This document shows, one piece after another, positions 33,080-44,073 of a stretch of 64,000 nt of DNA. A program made the translations under genes and the position numbers. The DNA comes from Roseiarcus sp035606915. GTDB taxonomy: Bacteria; Pseudomonadota; Alphaproteobacteria; Rhizobiales; Beijerinckiaceae. The stretch's first letter is position 1; each line of letters starts with the position of its first letter. Location of the stretch: NCBI GenBank assembly GCA_035606915.1, contig DATNDU010000040.1, positions 8,713 through 72,712 of the forward strand, in the 5' to 3' direction. Under the pieces are notes generated by a model, which saw only the letters and a list, made by a program, of their open reading frames with translations, was not told the origin of the DNA and searched no databases.

Positions 33080-35155
33080 TCACTTGTTCTTCTCCATGAT
33101 TTCCTTGGCGACGTTCGCCGGCACCTGCTCGTAGTGATCGAATTGCATGGTGAAATTCGCGCGGCCCTGCGTGCCGGAGCGAAGCTGATTGACGTAACCG
33201 AACATATTGGCGAGCGGCACCATCGCGTTGATGACCACCGCGTTGGCGCGCATGTCCTGGCCCTGCACGTGGCCGCGACGGGAGAGCAGGTCGCCCATCA
33301 CGTAACCGGTGTGCTCCTCGGGCGTCACCACCTCGACCTTCATGATCGGTTCGAGCAGCACCGAGCCGCCCTTTTGCAGGCCCTCGCGGAACGCCGCGCG
33401 GGAGGCGATCTCGAAGGCGAGCGCCGAGGAATCGACGTCGTGATAGGCGCCGTCGATGAGCGTCGCCTTGACGTCGACGACCGGGAAACCGGCGAGCACG
33501 CCGGAGCCCATCACCGAATTGATGCCCTTTTCGACGCCGGGAATGTATTCCTTCGGCACCGCGCCGCCGACCACCTTGGCCTCGAACGACGAGCCCGAAC
33601 CCGGCTCCGACGGCTCGAACACGATCACCACTTTGGCGAACTGGCCGGTGCCGCCGGTCTGCTTCTTGTGGGTGTAGTTGATCTCGACCGCCTTCGACAG
33701 CCGCTCGCGATAGGCGACCTGCGGCGCGCCGATCGAGGCGTCGACCTTGTAGGTGCGCCTGAGGATGTCGACCTTGATGTCGAGATGCAACTCGCCCATG
33801 CCCTTCAGGATGGTCTGGCCGGATTCCTGATCGGTGGAGACGCGGAAGGAGGGGTCTTCCGCGGCCAGCTTGGCCAATGCGACGCCGAGCTTCTCCTGGT
33901 CGGCCTTCGACTTCGGCTCGATGGCGATCTCGATGACAGGCTCCGGGAACTCCATCTTCTCCAGGATCACCGGCTTCTGCAGGTCGCACAGCGTGTCGCC
34001 GGTGCGCGTGTCCTTGAGGCCGGCCAGCGCGACGATGTCGCCCGCAAAGGCTTCCTTGACGTCCTCGCGGTTGTTGGCGTGCATCAGCAGCATGCGGCCG
34101 ATGCGCTCTTTGCGATCCTTGGTCGAGTTGAGCACCGTGGTGCCGGATTCGATCTTGCCGGAATAGACGCGCGAGAAGGTGATGGTGCCGACGAACGGGT
34201 CGTCCATGATCTTGAAGGCGAGCATCGAGAACGGCTCGCTGTCGAGCGGCCGGCGAATGATCTCCTCGCCCGTCTCCATATCGACGCCCTTGATCGCCTC
34301 GCGATCGGCGGGCGAGGGCAGATAGTCGACGACGCCATCCAGCAACGGCTGCACGCCCTTGTTCTTGAACGCCGAGCCGCACAACACCGGAACGAAGGTG
34401 ATCTGCTTGACCGCCTTGCGGATGAGGCGCTTCAGCGTCGCAATGTCGGGCTCGTGGCCGTCGAAATAAGCGGCCATCACATCGTCGTCGAGTTCGACGG
34501 CGGCTTCGATCAGCTTCTCGCGATATTCCTTGGCCTGCTCGGTGAGATCGGCCGGGATGTCTTCGTCATGAAACTTCGCCCCAAGGCCCTCGTCTTCCCA
34601 GACGACCGCCTTCATGCGCAGGAGGTCGATGACACCCTTGAAGTTCGACTCCGAACCGATCGGCAATTGGATGCAAACCGGGCGGGCGCCGACCTTGGTG
34701 CCGATCTCCTCGACGCAGCGGGAGAAATCGGCGCCGACCTTGTCCATCTTGTTGACGAACACGATGCGCGGCACGCCATATTTGTCGGCCTGACGCCATA
34801 CGGTCTCGGTCTGCGGCTCAACGCCCTGGTTGCCGTCGAGCACGCATACCGCACCGTCAAGCACGCGCAGCGAGCGCTCGACCTCGATGGTGAAATCGAC
34901 GTGGCCGGGGGTGTCAATGATGTTGAGGCGCTTGCCGTTCCAGAACGTCGTCGTCGCGGCGGAAGTGATGGTGATGCCGCGTTCCTGCTCCTGCTCCATC
35001 CAATCCATGGTCGCGGCGCCGTCGTGGACTTCGCCGATCTTATGGCTCTTGCCGGAATAATAGAGGATGCGTTCGGTGGTCGTCGTTTTACCGGCGTCGA
35101 TATGCGCCATGATGCCGAAGTTGCGATAGTCCTCGATAGGATGACTGCGAGGCAT
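33080..35155 (-). CDS. fusA: Elongation factor G
   Basis: A 691-residue translocase GTPase. AHIDAGKT (17-24), DTPGHVDFTIEVERSLRVLDGAV and NKMDKVGADF are the G motifs; domains II-V are complete, ending with the usual GRANFTMQFDHYEQVP. Start MPRSHPIEDYRNFGIM at 35155, 33 nt after rpsG. A long antisense frame runs across this gene but has only codon-bias composition. Normal length for the bacterial EF-G I type. Confidence 0.98.
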   Translation of the reverse strand: MPRSHPIEDYRNFGIMAHIDAGKTTTTERILYYSGKSHKIGEVHDGAATMDWMEQEQERGITITSAATTTFWNGKRLNIIDTPGHVDFTIEVERSLRVLDGAVCVLDGNQGVEPQTETVWRQADKYGVPRIVFVNKMDKVGADFSRCVEEIGTKVGARPVCIQLPIGSESNFKGVIDLLRMKAVVWEDEGLGAKFHDEDIPADLTEQAKEYREKLIEAAVELDDDVMAAYFDGHEPDIATLKRLIRKAVKQITFVPVLCGSAFKNKGVQPLLDGVVDYLPSPADREAIKGVDMETGEEIIRRPLDSEPFSMLAFKIMDDPFVGTITFSRVYSGKIESGTTVLNSTKDRKERIGRMLLMHANNREDVKEAFAGDIVALAGLKDTRTGDTLCDLQKPVILEKMEFPEPVIEIAIEPKSKADQEKLGVALAKLAAEDPSFRVSTDQESGQTILKGMGELHLDIKVDILRRTYKVDASIGAPQVAYRERLSKAVEINYTHKKQTGGTGQFAKVVIVFEPSEPGSGSSFEAKVVGGAVPKEYIPGVEKGINSVMGSGVLAGFPVVDVKATLIDGAYHDVDSSALAFEIASRAAFREGLQKGGSVLLEPIMKVEVVTPEEHTGYVMGDLLSRRGHVQGQDMRANAVVINAMVPLANMFGYVNQLRSGTQGRANFTMQFDHYEQVPANVAKEIMEKNK

Positions 35156-35188
35156 AAGGAGGGATCCCGATAGAGGTCAGACGCCGCT

Positions 35189-35659
35189 TTACCAGCGGTA
35201 GTGGGCGAAGGCGCGATTGGCCTCGGCCATCCTGTGCGTGTCCTCCCGCTTCTTCACCGCAGCGCCGCGATTATTGGAGGCGTCGAGCAGCTCGGAAGCC
35301 AGCCGATCCACCATCGTCTTGTCATTGCGCTCGCGCGCGGCGTTGATGATCCAGCGAATGGCGAGCGCCTGCCGGCGCTCCGTGCGCACTTCCACCGGAA
35401 CCTGATAGGTGGCGCCGCCGACGCGGCGCGAACGAACCTCGACCGACGGCGCGACGTTCTCAAGCGCCTGCTTGAACACCGCCAGCGGATCGGTCTTCAC
35501 CTTGGTCTCGACGCCGTCGAGCGCGCCATAGACGATCTTCTCGGCGACCGACTTCTTGCCCTCGTACATGATGGTGTTCATGAACTTGGCGACGACGATA
35601 TCTCCGAACTTGGCGTCCGGGATGATCTCGCGTTTCTCGGCGGAATGGCGGCGCGACAT
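35189..35659 (-). CDS. rpsG: 30S ribosomal protein S7
   Basis: A 156-residue primary 16S-binding protein: MSRRHSAEKREIIPDAKFGD, the VEVRSRRVGGATYQVPVEVR hairpin and KREDTHRMAEANRAFAHYRW end. S7 is the autogenous repressor of the str operon in E. coli, acting between rpsL and rpsG; here that gap is only 25 nt. ATG at 35659. Confidence 0.97.
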   Translation of the reverse strand: MSRRHSAEKREIIPDAKFGDIVVAKFMNTIMYEGKKSVAEKIVYGALDGVETKVKTDPLAVFKQALENVAPSVEVRSRRVGGATYQVPVEVRTERRQALAIRWIINAARERNDKTMVDRLASELLDASNNRGAAVKKREDTHRMAEANRAFAHYRW

Positions 35660-35684
35660 GGCCTGCTCCTGAAATCTAAAAGTC

Positions 35685-36056
35685 TTACTTGGGCCGCTTG
35701 GCGCCGTACTTCGAACGGCGCTGCTTGCGGTCCTTGACGCCCTGGGTGTCGAGCACGCCGCGCAGGATGTGATAGCGCACGCCCGGCAGATCCTTGACGC
35801 GGCCGCCGCGGATCATGACCACCGAGTGCTCCTGGAGGTTGTGGCCTTCGCCAGGGATATAGCCGATGACCTCGAAGCCATTGGTCAGCCGCACCTTGGC
35901 GACCTTACGCAGCGCGGAGTTCGGCTTCTTCGGCGTCGTCGTATAGACGCGCGTGCAAACGCCGCGCTTCTGCGGCGAGGCCTCCAGATGGCGGGCCTTC
36001 TCGCGGTAAATCTTCGGCGCCCGCGGCTTGCGGATCAACTGACTGATCGTCGGCAT
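35685..36056 (-). CDS. rpsL: 30S ribosomal protein S12
   Basis: A 123-residue decoding-centre protein. Lys43 (TPKKPNSAL) and Lys88 (GRVKDLPG), the sites of common streptomycin-resistance changes, are both lysine, so the protein looks streptomycin-sensitive. ATG at 36056 has AAGGG 7 nt upstream. First gene of the str operon; a candidate promoter is at 36340-36368 with a leader near 280 nt. Confidence 0.98.
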   Translation of the reverse strand: MPTISQLIRKPRAPKIYREKARHLEASPQKRGVCTRVYTTTPKKPNSALRKVAKVRLTNGFEVIGYIPGEGHNLQEHSVVMIRGGRVKDLPGVRYHILRGVLDTQGVKDRKQRRSKYGAKRPK

Positions 36057-36404
36057 TTACAGCCCTTCGTCCCGTCCCGGGCCTCGCGGCCCGCCTTTTG
36101 CAAACTCGTTTCCAACACCCACGCGAAACCAAAAACGCCGCAAAACCCTGTATCCCAGGGCTTCGGGCGCTCAATACGCAGAGGACCGCGGCATTACTGC
36201 CACGCTCATGCACTCGACCAAACCGCTTTAGGGCGGCCGGTATGGCTCTCGTCGATGAGATCGTCAGCGTTTAGAGCCGATGGGTTCAGCGCGAGTCGCA
36301 CCGAACAACTAAGCTCTACAGCCTGTCGAAAGCGCGCGAACCTTATTCAGGCCGCCCCCGGCCGTCAATAGCCTTTTTAAACGGAGGCGCCGAATTCGCT
36401 GCCC
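36057..36404 (-). promoter_or_regulatory. str-operon promoter and leader
   Basis: A 348-nt gap without a gene. On the minus strand TTGACG (36368-36363), 17 nt and TAAGGT (36345-36340) form a candidate promoter just past the end of the PAS-like gene. The leader contains CGGGCC-GCGA-GGCCCG (36078-36093), a 6-bp stem with a GNRA tetraloop 22 nt before the rpsL ATG, and CCCTG-N5-CAGGG (36146-36160). Their role is not known; they could serve translational control. Confidence 0.5.
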
Positions 36405-36851
36405 TCAGTGGCGGACGGCACGTCCGTCGCGGGCGCGACTGAGCAGCGCCACCACGCGCAGCAACTGGTAGGGATCGCCAGGGTCGGCCGGCATCGGCGC
36501 GATCCTCAGCCACAACTCGCCCTCGGCGCCCGCCAGCCGCAGATGGCCGGCGTGGCCCTCGACAAGCGCCGCCTCGATCGCTTCGGCGAGCGCGCGGTCG
36601 GCGCCGAGTTCGCGGGCGCGCAAGCGTCCGTGCTCGACGAAAAGCCAATCGCCCATCAACTCCGCCGCCCCGGAATTGACGTGCAGCGCCTCGCCGCGGT
36701 CGTCGATGAGCACGGCGGCGAGGCCTAACCAGGCGAATCCGTCGGCGATGCCGCGCACCCGGGCGCCGGCGAGCAACGGCCCAAGCGGCGGCGGTGGCGT
36801 CGGCTGCCGTCGCTCGGGGACGAAAGATGAGCGTTTGTTCATCGGCGGCAA
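36405..36851 (-). CDS. Hypothetical PAS-like protein
   Basis: A 148-residue protein with a proline-rich start (RRQPTPPPPLGP) and then a PAS-like core: GLAAVLIDDRGEALHVNSGAAELMGDWLF, a pattern seen in the sensor halves of PAS-LuxR regulators in Rhizobiales. It stops after ALLSRARDGRAVRH with no DNA-binding or other output domain. It lies directly upstream of the rpsL promoter on the same strand. It may be a remnant of a PAS-LuxR gene or a stand-alone sensor; no HTH was found downstream in another frame. Confidence 0.6.
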   Translation of the reverse strand: MPPMNKRSSFVPERRQPTPPPPLGPLLAGARVRGIADGFAWLGLAAVLIDDRGEALHVNSGAAELMGDWLFVEHGRLRARELGADRALAEAIEAALVEGHAGHLRLAGAEGELWLRIAPMPADPGDPYQLLRVVALLSRARDGRAVRH

Positions 36852-36958
36852 AGCGTCTGAGGTGTCATGGCTGGTACTGACACGGCCTTGCCGACGAATT
36901 CACGTCGCAAATGCGGCGTCCGCGAGTCACCGATAAGGTGCGATGGCGTGGGTGGCCG

Positions 36959-37495
36959 TCACTTTGCCTTGTGGCCCATCATGCCGTGGCCCATCATGCC
37001 GTGGCCCATCATGCCGCTGCCCATCATCATGCCGCGGTCCATCATGCCGCCGTGCAGCATGTGCAGCAGCGGGCCGAAGTGGCTCTTCTGCTCGTCGTTC
37101 AGGCTGTCATAGAGCGGCTTGGCGGCATCGACGACGTGCTTGATCGCCTGCGAGGCCTTTTCGAGATGGTCGGACACCTGCGTCAACATGTCGATCGGCG
37201 ACGGGCGCTCGCCGCTCTTCATCTGTTCACGCATCGCGCCCATCATCTCCATGCGCAGCTTGACGCCGTCGCGCACGGCGCTTTCGAAGGCGGGCCACAA
37301 CTTCTGCTGCTCGGGCGTCAGCTTCAGCGCCGCTTGCATGCCGGCGAGCTTGGCGTCGAGCAGGAAACTGGGTTCCGCCATGCTGCTCTCGGCGGCCGGG
37401 GCCGCCGCAGTGTCGGCAGCGGCGAGGGCGGGAAGGGTGAAGGCCGAGCCGGCGAGGGCGGCCGCGGCGATAGCGGAAAAAACGAGTTTCTTCAT
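36959..37495 (-). CDS. Spy/CpxP-like LTXXQ periplasmic protein with Met/His-rich tail
   Basis: A 178-residue protein with a signal peptide (MKKLVFSAIAAAALAGSAF, cleavage near ALAA). The LTPEQQKLWPAFESAVRDG segment is the LTXXQ motif of Spy-like chaperones, and the middle is helical. The C terminus contains HGGMMDRGMMMGSG followed by three GMMGH repeats, rich in metal-binding Met and His, coded by 15-nt DNA repeats. A role in copper, zinc or nickel handling or a periplasmic stress chaperone fits; no metal efflux genes are near. Start ATG 37495 is chosen for the signal peptide; ATG at 37504 also possible. Confidence 0.8.
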   Translation of the reverse strand: MKKLVFSAIAAAALAGSAFTLPALAAADTAAAPAAESSMAEPSFLLDAKLAGMQAALKLTPEQQKLWPAFESAVRDGVKLRMEMMGAMREQMKSGERPSPIDMLTQVSDHLEKASQAIKHVVDAAKPLYDSLNDEQKSHFGPLLHMLHGGMMDRGMMMGSGMMGHGMMGHGMMGHKAK

Positions 37496-37636
37496 GGGGA
37501 ACATGTCTCCTGAGTGAACTGCGCGCGCCAGACTCGGCGCTGGGCGCATGAACTGCAAGTTACAACCGCGTCATGCCGCATTGACGAGCGCCCGCGCAGC
37601 CGCGATGCTCCCGCTGCTTCCTCAAAGAGAGACCCC

Positions 37637-38410
37637 ATGACCGAGCCGGTGATCGCAAAGCTTGCCAAGGCGCTCGCCGCCGGCGGCGTCTACAGCGCCT
37701 GGGTCGGCGTCAACGAGCCGCAGATCGCCGAGACGCTGGCGCGCGAGGATTTCGACGCGGTGACGCTCGACATGCAGCACGGCTCGGTCGATCTCGTCGG
37801 CGCGGCGCGGGCGATCCTGTCGGTGGCGCTGGCCGGCAAGCCGGCGGTGGTGCGCGTCGGCGTCGGCGATTTCGCCGCCGCCAGCCGCATGGCGGATTCG
37901 GGCGCGGCGGGCGTCATCGCGCCGATGATCAACGGCGTCGCCGACGCTCAGCGCTTCGCCGATTTCATGAAGTTTCCGCCGTTGGGGCGGCGCTCCTGGG
38001 GTCCGCGCGCCTGCGGCCCGTTGAGCGGCTTCGTCGGCCCCGCCTACCTGCACGAAGCCAACGCCATCACGCTGGCCATCGCCATGATCGAGACCCGCGA
38101 GGCGCTCGCCGCGCTCGACGACATATTAAGCGTGCCGGGGATCGACGGCGTGTTCGTCGGCCCGTCCGATCTGTCGATCGCGCTGTCGACGGGCGGCATT
38201 GTCGAGCCGCGCGGGGCGGCGGTCGAGGCGGCGCTGGACAAGATCGCCGAGGCCGTGAAGCGCCACGGCAAGTTCGCGGGGCTGTTCTGCTTCGACGGCG
38301 CGCAGGCGAAGGCGGCGCGGGCGCGGGGCATCGCCTTCACCTCGATTTCCACCGAGTCGCTGCTGCTGCGCGCGGCGGCGCGGGCGGAACTGGAGAAGGC
38401 GCGGGGGTGA
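37637..38410 (+). CDS. HpcH/HpaI aldolase/citrate lyase family protein
   Basis: A 257-residue TIM-barrel metal-dependent aldolase. TLDMQHGSVD (His48), the MIETREALAALDDI segment with Glu152 and VGPSDLS with Asp178 give the usual metal and catalytic residues. Such enzymes cleave 2-keto-3-deoxy or 4-hydroxy-2-oxo acids to pyruvate or related aldehydes. ATG at 37637 follows AAAGAGAG. No pathway partner is adjacent; the neighbours are a Spy-like gene (divergent) and a desaturase. Substrate cannot be named. Confidence 0.88.
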   Translation: MTEPVIAKLAKALAAGGVYSAWVGVNEPQIAETLAREDFDAVTLDMQHGSVDLVGAARAILSVALAGKPAVVRVGVGDFAAASRMADSGAAGVIAPMINGVADAQRFADFMKFPPLGRRSWGPRACGPLSGFVGPAYLHEANAITLAIAMIETREALAALDDILSVPGIDGVFVGPSDLSIALSTGGIVEPRGAAVEAALDKIAEAVKRHGKFAGLFCFDGAQAKAARARGIAFTSISTESLLLRAAARAELEKARG

Positions 38411-38686
38411 GGGACAGGCGCGGCGCGCGCGTTTTCAAGCGATTAGGCGCCAATTTCCGTCCGCACGCGCCGCGCGGCGCGCCGTGGCGCGCGCTCTCGC
38501 GCGTCGAGGGCGGGACAGCTTCGGCGAGCGGAAAGACGAGTTTGGCATGGCTTCGGCCGATTAGAAGTAATTTGACTATGTTATTGAAATAAAAGGTGTT
38601 TTCGAGTCGCATTTATGGGAACCTGATATCGGTTTCACAATTTGCGTCGATTAGCCGAGTCAGGGAAAATAGGGACAGCATTCTGA
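38411..38686. other. AT-rich intergenic region before the desaturase
   Basis: The first half is GC-rich with no coding signal, and the second half (38560-38660) is markedly AT-rich. TTGACT occurs at 38572-38577, but a good -10 at the right distance is not present. It probably contains the desaturase promoter. Confidence 0.4.
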
Positions 38687-39724
38687 ATGGACATGGAATT
38701 TGTTGTTGGAGGCGCGCGAGCCTGGAGCCAGATTCTCGCGCCCTATCGGACGCCCAGAAGTTCGCGCAGCGTTTTTGAGTTGCTGGTCACCGCGTTGCCC
38801 TTTGTCATGCTGTGGGCGGCGATGTGGGCGGCGCTCAGCGTCGGCTATTGGCTGTGTCTGCTGCTGGCGCTGCCGACCGCCTGCTTTCTCATGCGTCTGT
38901 TCATGATTCAGCACGACTGCGGCCACGGGGCCTGCTTCAAGCGGCGCGCCACGAACGATTGGGTCGGCCGCGTCCTCGGCGTCATGACCTGGACGCCTTA
39001 CGGCTTCTGGTTGCGAGCGCACGCGCTGCATCATGCCAACGCCGGCAACCTCGAGCGTCGAGGGCATGGCGACATCTTCACGATGACGACCGACGAATAT
39101 TTCGCGCAAACGCGATTTCAGCGCTTCGTCTACCGGCTCTACCGCAATCCGCTGGTGATGTTCGGGCTGATCCCGACCTACCTCTTTGTGCTGCATTACC
39201 GCGTTCCCTTCGGCCTGATGCGCGCGGGTTGGCGGCCGTGGCTGAGCGTGATGGGAACCAACGCGGCGATCGCCGGCGTCGCCGCTCTGCTGGTCTGGCT
39301 CATGGGCCTTGGCCCGTTTCTTCTCGTGCAGAGTCCGGTGGTGGTGTTGAGCGCGTCGATCGCCGTATGGTTCTTCTACGTCCAACACCAATACGAGGAT
39401 ACGCTCTGGGCGCATGAGGACGATTGGAGTTTTCACGAAGCGGCCCTCAAGGGAAGCTCCCATTACGAACTGCCGCCGGTCCTGGCGTGGTTTACGGGCT
39501 ATATCGGGGTGCATCATGTGCATCATCTTTGCAGCCGCATCCCGTTCTATCGGCTGCCGGAGGTGCTTCGCGATCACCCGCAACTGGCGGCATTGGGCAG
39601 GCTCACCTTGCTTCAGAGCCTGCGATGCGCGACGCTGGCGCTCTGGGACGAGACAGGCGAGCGACTGATTTCGTTTCGCGAACTACGTCCGGCGAGGGAA
39701 GCGGCGCAATCGGGGACAAGCTGA
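38687..39724 (+). CDS. Fatty acid desaturase (membrane, omega-6/delta-12 type)
   Basis: A 345-residue integral-membrane di-iron enzyme. The three histidine boxes are HDCGH (76-80), HALHH (112-116) and HHVHH (276-280), with four to six hydrophobic helices between them. This spacing fits acyl-lipid desaturases that insert a double bond into membrane fatty acids. The ATG at 38687 and another two codons later are both possible starts. Preceded by AT-rich DNA, unlike the genes around it; likely cold- or membrane-stress related, though no regulator is seen nearby. Substrate chain position is not known. Confidence 0.92.
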   Translation: MDMEFVVGGARAWSQILAPYRTPRSSRSVFELLVTALPFVMLWAAMWAALSVGYWLCLLLALPTACFLMRLFMIQHDCGHGACFKRRATNDWVGRVLGVMTWTPYGFWLRAHALHHANAGNLERRGHGDIFTMTTDEYFAQTRFQRFVYRLYRNPLVMFGLIPTYLFVLHYRVPFGLMRAGWRPWLSVMGTNAAIAGVAALLVWLMGLGPFLLVQSPVVVLSASIAVWFFYVQHQYEDTLWAHEDDWSFHEAALKGSSHYELPPVLAWFTGYIGVHHVHHLCSRIPFYRLPEVLRDHPQLAALGRLTLLQSLRCATLALWDETGERLISFRELRPAREAAQSGTS

Positions 39725-40209
39725 CCCCGCGTTAGTCGCGCTTGGGGTTCCAATCTGACGCTCGGCGCCTGGTCGCGGATGGGCGGATTGCGGACTCCGC
39801 GCGCAATCCACCGACCTCGCCCTGAGGCGCGAAGCGAAGCGTAGCCTCGATGGGCGTTCCAGCTTGCGCCGGCGGTTGTGCGAGGCAACGGTTGATGGCA
39901 GAAAAGGTCGGGCCAACGAGCGTCCTTCGAGGCTCCTCAGGATGTCCTTCGAGGCCCTTCGGGCTCCTCAGGATGAGGAGGCGGGCGGCGCAGACACGGC
40001 CCGCTCGGTTCGAAGGCGGGCATTGCAAGCGACCGGCGGCTCGGCAGGGCGACCCTGAGGCATCCGCGTCATAGCGCGAGCGTGAAACCCGCTGCCGCCC
40101 GCCTCATCCCAAAAGCCGCCCCCGCCCCGCCTTCGCCGCATTTACGTTGGCGTCCGCCTCGCATAAGAACCGCGCCAGCCGCAAAACGGAACGCCGGCCG
40201 AGGGGCGCC
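39725..40209. other. Intergenic region with short repeats
   Basis: A 485-nt gap with no ORF that resembles a protein. It contains the repeat at 39921-39989 and GC-rich DNA of no other recognisable structure. The promoter of pccA should lie in the last 150 nt. Confidence 0.5.
39921..39989. repeat. Repeat units of CCTTCGAGG/CTCCTCAGGATG type
   Basis: GTCCTTCGAGGC occurs twice in tandem, each followed by CTCCTCAGGATG, within 39921-39989. Similar units are scattered through many Rhizobiales genomes in intergenic positions. No mobile-element gene is attached. Confidence 0.6.
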
Positions 40210-42213
<2,004 letters not shown>

Positions 42214-42655
42214 GCCCGTCGGCGCTATGCACATTTTCGCAACCAATCGTCGCAATTGCCTTACCGGCGCTGGGGGACGTGGCGGGGATGAAAGCGCTCG
42301 CAAAGCGGGGGATTACCCGCCGTTCGGCGGCGTCGTCCAGGCGTTCGCAAAAGCCTTGAGCGCCGCGCGCATTCGTGCACCCTAATCCACCCTAATCGCG
42401 GAATCTGCTTGCCACATGATTGAAAATAGCGTTATTCTGATTTTGTTTTTAAGAGCGCCCTTTTTGATTGATCTCCCCCGGACGATGTATTTGAGTCGAG
42501 CCCCGGGGGGGGTCATCCTTTTGCGCGATAACGCGCGCGCCAAGTTTCGCCGCCGCCGAGTTCCTCGCGAGTTCCTCGTTAGATTTAGGCGAATGGAAAG
42601 AAAGCTCTGCTTCAGTCGGTCGCGTCGCGCATGAGGCGCGAGGCCGAGGCTGGGA
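42214..42655. other. Intergenic region with AT-rich stretch
   Basis: A 442-nt gap without a credible gene. 42415-42480 is distinctly AT-rich (TTTTGTTTTTAAGAG), the best place for a promoter of the GT87 gene. A C/G palindrome (CCCCCGG ... CCGGGGG) spans about 42475-42510. Confidence 0.5.
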
Positions 42656-43876
42656 ATGAGTTTGCAAGCGTCCGTGTTGGAAACGCGCGCCCCGCGCCGG
42701 CTGACGCGTCCGCTCGACGTGAAGCTGCCGCGCAAGGCCGTCGAATGGATCGCGCTGTTTTCGGTCGCCATCTGCGTCGCCTATGTGTTCATGGCGGCGA
42801 AGACGACGCTGGAAGGCAACCAGACCCACCACTTCGGCGATTTCTTCGCGCTGTGGACCTCGGCTATCCTCACCCACGGCGGCGATGCCGCGGTCAATTT
42901 CAACGTCGATGTCCTGCATGCGCGGCAAGTCGCGCTGGGCATGAATCCCGACGCCTACAACCCATTCCCCTATCCGCCGACCTTTCTGCTGCTGCTGGCG
43001 CCGCTCGGGCGGCTGCCGCTGCATCAGGCTTTCTATGTCTTCATGATCCCGGCCTTCGCCGCCTATGTGCTGGCGATGGCGGCGGGGCGCTGGCGCGAAT
43101 GGTGGTGGGCGCTCGGCGCCTGCGTCGCCCCGGCCACCGGCGTCACGCTGATCTCCGGCCAGACCGGTTATCTATCCGGCGCGCTGATGGTGGCCGGCTT
43201 GCGGCTGCTGCCGGCGCGCCCGCTGCTGGCCGGCGTCATGTTCGGCCTGCTCACCTATAAGCCGCAACTCGGCGTGCTGCTCCCGGTGGCGCTGCTCGCC
43301 ATGGGCGGTTGGCGGACGATCGCCGCGGCGGTGGCGACCTTCGCGGTGTTGGCGGCGGCGGCGGGCTACGCTTATGGCTTCAACCTCTGGGGCCTGTGGG
43401 CCCATTCGCTGGTCGAATACGCCACCCGCTTCAAGCCCGTCGTCGGCTACATGCCGACCATCTACGCCAACGCCATCTTGCTGGGCGCCTGGCGCTCGGT
43501 CGCCTGGGGGCTGCAACTCATCGTCTCGATCCCCGTCGCCATTGTCGTCTGGCGGGCTTGGCGGCAGGGGCCGAACCCGCGCGCGGCGGCGCTGCTGGTG
43601 GTGGGGACTTTTCTGGCGACGCCGCACGCCTTCAACTACGACCTGCCGATGCTGACGATGGGGCTGGTGTGGTATTTCGCCGAGCGACTGCGCGCCGAGC
43701 AGCGGCTCGATCTCGGCGAATTGGTAGCCCTGCTGCTCGCCTTCGCCATGCCGCTCATCATGCTGAGCCTGAAGGCCGTCGAGGCGCCGATGAGCTTCGC
43801 CGCGCTTGGGCTGATGTTCTGCCTGATCGCCTGGCCGCAGGCGCGCGCGGCGGCGCCGGGGCTCGCCGCCGCCTGA
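42656..43876 (+). CDS. GT87 family (DUF2029) membrane glycosyltransferase
   Basis: A 406-residue protein with about ten membrane helices. The first cytoplasmic/periplasmic loop contains HHFGDFFALWTSAILTHGGDA, where GT-C enzymes place a catalytic Asp, and NPFPYPPTFLLLLAPLG, a DUF2029/GT87 hallmark, follows. Related mycobacterial enzymes use polyprenyl-phosphate mannose. ATG at 42656. The neighbours do not form a polysaccharide cluster, so the acceptor is not known. Confidence 0.87.
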   Translation: MSLQASVLETRAPRRLTRPLDVKLPRKAVEWIALFSVAICVAYVFMAAKTTLEGNQTHHFGDFFALWTSAILTHGGDAAVNFNVDVLHARQVALGMNPDAYNPFPYPPTFLLLLAPLGRLPLHQAFYVFMIPAFAAYVLAMAAGRWREWWWALGACVAPATGVTLISGQTGYLSGALMVAGLRLLPARPLLAGVMFGLLTYKPQLGVLLPVALLAMGGWRTIAAAVATFAVLAAAAGYAYGFNLWGLWAHSLVEYATRFKPVVGYMPTIYANAILLGAWRSVAWGLQLIVSIPVAIVVWRAWRQGPNPRAAALLVVGTFLATPHAFNYDLPMLTMGLVWYFAERLRAEQRLDLGELVALLLAFAMPLIMLSLKAVEAPMSFAALGLMFCLIAWPQARAAAPGLAAA

Positions 43877-44073
43877 TAAGGCGCTCGCCGCGGCCGCAAG
43901 CGTATCGTGGCTTTGCATGGCGCGCCGGGAGCCGGCCGCGCCGTCGCGGACCGTAAATCCGGAGCAACGCGGCGCGATGTGGCGAAGGCTACTGCGCGGC
44001 GAAGAAGTTTTTCCGAAACATTCGGAACGCTTGCGAACCCGGCGAGTAGATGTTGCGATCGACAGAGGGCGAC

